From the NCBI RefSeq assembly GCF_003952165.1, contig NZ_RXFT01000002.1, positions 310,001 to 374,000 on the forward strand: a stretch of 64,000 nucleotides of DNA, read 5' to 3'. A program made the position numbers and the translations under genes. This document shows, one piece after another, positions 60,454 through 64,000 of this stretch (position 1 is the first letter of the stretch; each line of letters opens with the position of its first letter). The stretch is from Variovorax guangxiensis (GTDB lineage: Bacteria > Pseudomonadota > Gammaproteobacteria > Burkholderiales > Burkholderiaceae_C). The notes below the pieces were generated by a model. It worked only from the letters and a program-made list of their open reading frames with translations, had not been told where the DNA came from and did no database searches.

Positions 60454-61257
60454 ATGCAGGTTCGTGTGCTGGGTTGCTCGGGCGCCATCGCCAAAGACTG
60501 CCGCACCACCTCGTTCCTGGTCGACACAGACCTGCTCGTCGATGCGGGCACCGGTGTCGGAGATCTCACGCTCGATGAAATGGCCTGCATCGACGACGTC
60601 GTGCTCACGCACAGCCACCTCGACCACATCGCAGCGCTCCCCCTGATGCTCGACGCCATCGGCAGCCGCCGCACGCAGCCGTTGCGCGTGCACGCGCTGC
60701 GGGACACCATCGACGCGCTGCGCACGCACGTGTTCAACAACGTCATCTGGCCGGACTTCGAGAGCATTCCTAGCCAGGAGGCGCCCTTCGTGAGCTTTCA
60801 CGACATCGCGGTGGGCCAGCAACTGCCGCTGGGCAGCCGCGAGCCCAAGGTGGTCGAAGTGCTGCCCGCGTTCCACACCGTGCCGGCCTGCGGCTTCGCC
60901 GTGCGAAGGGCCGAGGGCGGCGCCCACTGGGTGTTCAGCGGAGACACCGAGCGCAACGCGCCCTTCTGGGAGCGCGTGAACGAGCTCGACGTGGCGATGC
61001 TCGTGATCGAAACGGCATTCAGCAGCCGCGAGCAGGCACTGGCCGAGCGCAGCCTGCACCTGTCACCCGCCGTTCTGGCCGGTGAACTCGCCCACATCGC
61101 GCCGGGCAAGCAGTACCCGATCTACATCACCCACACCAAGCCCGCCGAGACCGACGAGATCATGAGCCAGATCGAAGCCTTGGTGACCGAGCAGGCGGCA
61201 GGCATGGGGCAGCGGGACATTCGCTGGCTGAAGGTGGATGGTGTCCTGACTTTCTGA
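60454..61257 (+). CDS. Metallo-beta-lactamase-fold 3',5'-cyclic-nucleotide phosphodiesterase
   Basis: A 267-residue protein with the dinuclear-metal motif VLTHSHLDHIAALPL near residue 50, a bridging Asp in FSGDTERN near 168, and a C-terminal His in YITHTKPAET near 227. This pattern matches class II cAMP phosphodiesterases of the MBL superfamily and not lactamases. There is no signal peptide. It lies 29 bp after the cyclase, so synthesis and breakdown of the messenger are encoded together. Confidence 0.85.
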   Translation: MQVRVLGCSGAIAKDCRTTSFLVDTDLLVDAGTGVGDLTLDEMACIDDVVLTHSHLDHIAALPLMLDAIGSRRTQPLRVHALRDTIDALRTHVFNNVIWPDFESIPSQEAPFVSFHDIAVGQQLPLGSREPKVVEVLPAFHTVPACGFAVRRAEGGAHWVFSGDTERNAPFWERVNELDVAMLVIETAFSSREQALAERSLHLSPAVLAGELAHIAPGKQYPIYITHTKPAETDEIMSQIEALVTEQAAGMGQRDIRWLKVDGVLTF

Positions 61258-61282
61258 CTGCCGGTCAGTGGACGCACTGGCA

Positions 61283-61365
61283 TGACAAATTTGTCACGAA
61301 GTGTCGCATATTGAGGCAAGTTGTGTCACGTGGTGTAACGCCAAAGTGACTCCAAGTGACGTGTT
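61283..61365 (+). promoter_or_regulatory. Upstream activator region of pilA (PilR-type sites)
   Basis: A perfect 14-bp palindrome TGACAAATTTGTCA (61283-61296) is followed by GTGTC at 61301 and 61323, GTGTA at 61333, and GTGAC at 61346 and 61356. Clustered (C/G)TGTC boxes upstream of a sigma-54 promoter are the known pattern for PilR binding at Pseudomonas pilA. Confidence 0.6.
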
Positions 61366-61392
61366 CGGTCGGTGGGAGGGCTTGGAGACGGG

Positions 61393-61407
61393 TGGCACGG
61401 ATGCTGC
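61393..61407 (+). promoter_or_regulatory. Sigma-54 promoter of pilA
   Basis: TGGCACGGATGCTGC has GG (61394-61395) and GC (61406-61407) exactly ten bases apart, the -24/-12 rule. It differs from the TGGCAC-N5-TTGC consensus at one base. It is 64 bp before the pilA ATG. Confidence 0.8.
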
Positions 61408-61470
61408 GGAAGGTACCTCGCTCCGGGCAGGTTCCCGGGCGTAACAACCAACCTACCTGGAGTTAGTTCA

Positions 61471-62007
61471 ATGAACCGTCGTACTCTCGCCCGCCGCGCT
61501 CAGGCCGGCTTTACCCTTATCGAATTGATGATCGTTGTGGCGATCATCGGTATCTTGGCTGCTATTGCGATTCCGCAGTATCAGACCTATGTTGCCAAGT
61601 CACAGGTGGCTCGGGTCATGTCCGAAACTGGCTCGCTCCGTACTGCCGCAGAAGCTTGTATTCTGGATGGCAAACTTACCCCTATCGCGTCGGGCAGCAC
61701 TCCCACCGCGACCCAATGCGATCTCGGCTCGACCGTGAGCAATCTCTTGGGCGCCGCAGTGCAAGTCAACACCGGTCTTAAGGTGGATCTCGGTTCTGCC
61801 ACGACCGACGCATCGATCGAAGGCACTTTTGGCACCAATGCCGCAGCGACCATCGCCGGAAAAACTCTGACTTGGAAGCGTGCAGCTGCTACGGGTACTT
61901 GGTCTTGCTCTACGAGCGTTGACGCAAAATACAAGCCGGCCGGCTGTGACGCTAGCGCTTCTAGCAGCACTGGCGGTACCGGCGGCACTGGCGGCACTGG
62001 CGGTTAA
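61471..62007 (+). CDS. pilA: Type IV pilin (PilA), with Thr-Gly-Gly repeat tail
   Basis: A 178-residue prepilin. The basic leader ends RRAQAG before the cleavage site [18 protein letters not shown], with Glu5 present. The C-terminal disulfide pair is C in TWSCSTS and C in PAGCDAS; two more Cys (AEACIL, TQCDL) lie in the alpha-beta loop region. The chain ends [15 protein letters not shown], an unusual low-complexity tail. It is expressed from a sigma-54 promoter and ended by a clear terminator. It is the major subunit of type IV pili, processed by PilD. Confidence 0.94.
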   Translation: MNRRTLARRAQAGFTLIELMIVVAIIGILAAIAIPQYQTYVAKSQVARVMSETGSLRTAAEACILDGKLTPIASGSTPTATQCDLGSTVSNLLGAAVQVNTGLKVDLGSATTDASIEGTFGTNAAATIAGKTLTWKRAAATGTWSCSTSVDAKYKPAGCDASASSSTGGTGGTGGTGG

Positions 62008-62035
62008 TCCAGATAAGGATATTGGATATACAAGA

Positions 62036-62060
62036 GGCGCCCCCTTTGGGGCGCCTTTTT
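62036..62060 (+). terminator. Rho-independent terminator of pilA
   Basis: GGCGCCCC (62036-62043), loop CTTT, GGGGCGCC (62048-62055), followed by TTTTTATTT. The stem is perfect. Confidence 0.93.
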
Positions 62061-62082
62061 ATTTATAGCTCCTAGTTAAAAA

Positions 62083-63237
62083 ATGGGCCGAGCACGCCTC
62101 GTTGTATATTTGCTGCTGATCGCGCTGATCTTTTTGCCTTGGCTCGCTTGGGAAAAGGATCGCAACATGGTGCGCCGTTGGCTTTACCCGGTCAGGGCGC
62201 ATCTTGCAGCTTGGTCGACCGATTGCAATGCGCGGACTGCCCCATGGCTCAAAGAGTTGGCTCGCAGGTTGCCGACCCAGTTGGACTCTCCGGCCAATCA
62301 GTTAGTTTTTGTGGATAGCACTGGTAAACAGGCTAGCTGCGTGAACGGTTGGAAAGGCTTGCCGCTGGTTAGCGGCCGAGTAACGGACGACACTCGATTC
62401 CGCCTTGCCAGCCTCTCGAAGCTGGTGGCATTCATGGGTTTGACGCATGAAAAAGCAGAGCCGCGATCGGCGTGGCTGGACGTGCCGCTCGTTCAGGCGT
62501 TATCGATATCACCTCCATTCAAGGACAAACGGATCTCTCAGATACGAATTCGTCAACTGCTCAACCACTCGGCAGGTTTTGATCGCTTGCAAGCCGAGGA
62601 CCCCATGGTTGTCCGCAACAAGAAGCCGTGGTGTCCTGAGGATGTCAGTCAATTGGCGCAGATTCCTTTGCAGTTCGCGCCCGGAGAGCGCTATGCCTAC
62701 GCCAACTTAGACTATTGCCTCGCTTCTGTCGCGTACCAGCGTCGATTTGGTCATAGCCTATGGGATGCGTTGGAGCAGGGTCTGCACATCTCTCGATATG
62801 GGCTCGATTATCTCGATCGTGCCGATTCTCCGGTCGAATATAACTTCATGCATAACGAGTTCTACGGCCCGGACTTTGTCCGCTATTTCGATTGGACGGC
62901 GTTGCGCGCTTCCATGGGCATGACTGGAAATGCGCAAGGGCTTGCACGCTTCGTTATCGACCATCGTCCATTGCTGGATCTTGCTCGTGAAATGCGCGAC
63001 AACTCCATCCGCTGTGATGAAACGAAGCCGGAGAATTGCCAAGACGGATTTTTGGAGCGACGACGCGTAGGCAGCACTCAGATATGGGTGCAGCGTGGCT
63101 ACCTTTACGGCATGTCGGCTTTGTTTCTGATGGACGCAACGGGTAACTTCCTCATCTGGCTTGGGGCAGGTGATATGAATCCCCCGCTGCTTGCATACGA
63201 ATATGTCGAGGCAGGCTTCCTGAAGGCACTGCACTAG
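62083..63237 (+). CDS. Membrane-anchored serine hydrolase (beta-lactamase/DD-peptidase fold)
   Basis: A 384-residue protein with one N-terminal helix (VVYLLLIALIFLPWLAW, about 4-20), then a periplasmic serine-hydrolase domain. The active-site S-x-x-K is in RLASLSKLVAF near residue 110, and the Y-x-N motif is in RYAYANLDYCL near 207. A clear K/H-T-G third motif is not evident. It resembles class C lactamase-like esterases/peptidases. Codon use is clearly less GC-rich than the chromosome core. It starts 22 bp after the pilA terminator with no obvious promoter. Function in the pilin locus is unknown. Confidence 0.85.
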   Translation: MGRARLVVYLLLIALIFLPWLAWEKDRNMVRRWLYPVRAHLAAWSTDCNARTAPWLKELARRLPTQLDSPANQLVFVDSTGKQASCVNGWKGLPLVSGRVTDDTRFRLASLSKLVAFMGLTHEKAEPRSAWLDVPLVQALSISPPFKDKRISQIRIRQLLNHSAGFDRLQAEDPMVVRNKKPWCPEDVSQLAQIPLQFAPGERYAYANLDYCLASVAYQRRFGHSLWDALEQGLHISRYGLDYLDRADSPVEYNFMHNEFYGPDFVRYFDWTALRASMGMTGNAQGLARFVIDHRPLLDLAREMRDNSIRCDETKPENCQDGFLERRRVGSTQIWVQRGYLYGMSALFLMDATGNFLIWLGAGDMNPPLLAYEYVEAGFLKALH

Positions 63238-63294
63238 GGGGCTCAAGTCCTCCTAAAGCCGAGTGTCTTGACCACTGGCTGGGGCACTGCACTA
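63225..63294. repeat. Direct repeat GGCACTGCACTA flanking a 46-bp segment
   Basis: The 12-mer occurs at 63225-63236, covering the end of the serine-hydrolase coding sequence just before its stop, and at 63283-63294. It marks a small duplication or an excision/recombination scar. Confidence 0.8.
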
Positions 63295-63534
63295 AGCCAG
63301 CATCGCGGGTTGCGGTTTGGTGGCGCAAACTAAAGGTCTGCCTACAGATACCACTAGGCGATATCGCTTCCAGGTCGCAGACCGATGATGAATCGCCTTC
63401 GAGAGGTCGGCGCGCCGATCCTGCAACACGGCGACTCGATCGAGATTTCAAACTAATCGAAGGACACCCTGGTCGGGGAAGTCATCATTCGAAGGTGTGT
63501 CGTTGGTCGATGACAAAAATGAAAACCAATCGGA
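63295..63534. other. Intergenic stretch before the second pilin
   Basis: No gene is supported here. The gap between the serine hydrolase and the second pilin is 344 bp. It holds the direct repeat above, a GTGTC box at 63497-63501 that could be a PilR half-site, and the sigma-54 promoter of the next gene. Confidence 0.6.
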
Positions 63535-63549
63535 TGGCACGCAGCCTGC
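63535..63549 (+). promoter_or_regulatory. Sigma-54 promoter of the second pilin
   Basis: TGGCACGCAGCCTGC has GG (63536-63537) and GC (63548-63549) ten bases apart. It differs from the pilA promoter only in the five spacer bases. It is 33 bp before the ATG. Confidence 0.75.
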
Positions 63550-63581
63550 TGTGATCCACTTTTGATTGAGGAAGCTAGCGC

Positions 63582-64000
63582 ATGAAGGACACGCAAAAGG
63601 CAAGCAGAGGATTTACATTGATTGAATTGATAGTTGTCATAGCGATCATCGGAATACTGGCGAATATCGCCTTGCTTCAATATCAGACGTACATATCGCG
63701 CTCGCAGGTGACGCGAGTCATTGCGGAAACTGCAGCCTTGCGGGCGTCTGTGGAGAATTGTGTCGTTGATGGTCGAACGACCGGGATAGGATCAGGATCG
63801 CTGCAGTGCGATCCGGGTGCAACCGGTTCTACACTCATGACGCTGCCCGCCTTCAACGGCGCTGCGCCGACGTTGAGCGGGTTGCCTGCAGGCACAGGTG
63901 TACCTGCAGTCTCATTTCCGTCAACTGGTTCTCAAGTGGCGCTGATACAAGCAACCTTTGGTAATTCGGCAAGCACGGTGCTTGCAGGTGAGACGGTCAC
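63582..64000 (+). CDS. Second type IV pilin, 3' end outside the window
   Basis: Open from an ATG at 63582, with GAGGAAG seven nt upstream, to the window edge: 139 codons and no stop. The short leader [10 protein letters not shown] precedes [19 protein letters not shown] with Glu5. The next segment, [24 protein letters not shown], is plainly paralogous to the pilA equivalent. Cys pairs ENCVV and LQCDP match the pilA loop cysteines. Base composition is AT-rich. It is a pilin paralogue under its own sigma-54 promoter. Confidence 0.9.
   Translation, partial: MKDTQKASRGFTLIELIVVIAIIGILANIALLQYQTYISRSQVTRVIAETAALRASVENCVVDGRTTGIGSGSLQCDPGATGSTLMTLPAFNGAAPTLSGLPAGTGVPAVSFPSTGSQVALIQATFGNSASTVLAGETV

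Noticed and set aside
63239..63287. tRNA-like stretch on the minus strand (CCAGTGGTCAAGACACTC followed by GGCTTTAGGAGG)
   Set aside because: It resembles a D-arm and anticodon region, but no proper anticodon stem, T-arm or acceptor pairing can be built.

Overview
The window is 64 kb of GC-rich bacterial chromosome. Gene content points to a betaproteobacterium of the Comamonadaceae, probably Variovorax or a close relative. The evidence is three orphan Bug-type (tripartite tricarboxylate family) binding proteins, a short type-2 ArgC, recA-recX, sucCD followed by a TerC protein, a GC-rich palindromic repeat of a type I recall from comamonad genomes, and PilA-type type IV pilins. The genus is an inference from gene content; no alignment was run. 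I see no rRNA, tRNA, CRISPR array, insertion sequence or prophage.

Layout. 1-5 kb: a truncated LysR regulator, DoxX/FMN-reductase/pirin genes, and an M20 amidohydrolase with a Bug receptor. 5-7 kb: a hipBA toxin-antitoxin pair behind three direct repeats spaced exactly 27 bp apart. 7-11 kb: acetoacetate-CoA ligase with a Bug receptor, and a divergent Crp/Fnr regulator. 11.9-18.4 kb: a tight 4-hydroxyproline catabolic operon (deaminase, binding protein, 2-epimerase, three-subunit D-hydroxyproline dehydrogenase, GntR regulator). 18-37.5 kb: ordinary accessory transport and metabolic genes, each beside its own regulator (LysR, MerR, MocR, Lrp, TetR), plus dbpA and infA. 37.5-43.7 kb: topoisomerase III fused to a lysine-rich linker and a SWIB domain, divergent from a SET-domain lysine methyltransferase with a lysine-rich tail. 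A 37-bp perfectly alternating pyrimidine-purine tract lies just upstream of the SET gene. birA follows. 43.7-48.6 kb: a TctDE-like two-component system, MarR, recA and recX. 48.6-53.5 kb: an IclR-controlled sugar-acid-type cluster, membrane proteins and argC. 53.7-61.3 kb: sucCD, TerC, then a signalling run of PP2C phosphatase, FHA protein, CHASE2 nucleotide cyclase and metallo-beta-lactamase-fold cyclic-nucleotide phosphodiesterase. 61.3-64 kb: a visibly AT-richer type IV pilin region. It holds two paralogous pilins, each with its own sigma-54 promoter, separated by a serine hydrolase. The second pilin runs off the window.

The most unusual segment is the eukaryote-flavoured group at 38.8-42.6 kb: SWIB, SET plus post-SET, histone-H1-like Lys/Ala tails, a topoisomerase and a potential Z-DNA tract. 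Second are the complete make-and-break cyclic-nucleotide module beside phospho-Ser/Thr signalling proteins, and the duplicated sigma-54 pilin locus. All coordinates were read by eye from the sequence. Functional assignments come from motif recognition, not from database searches.
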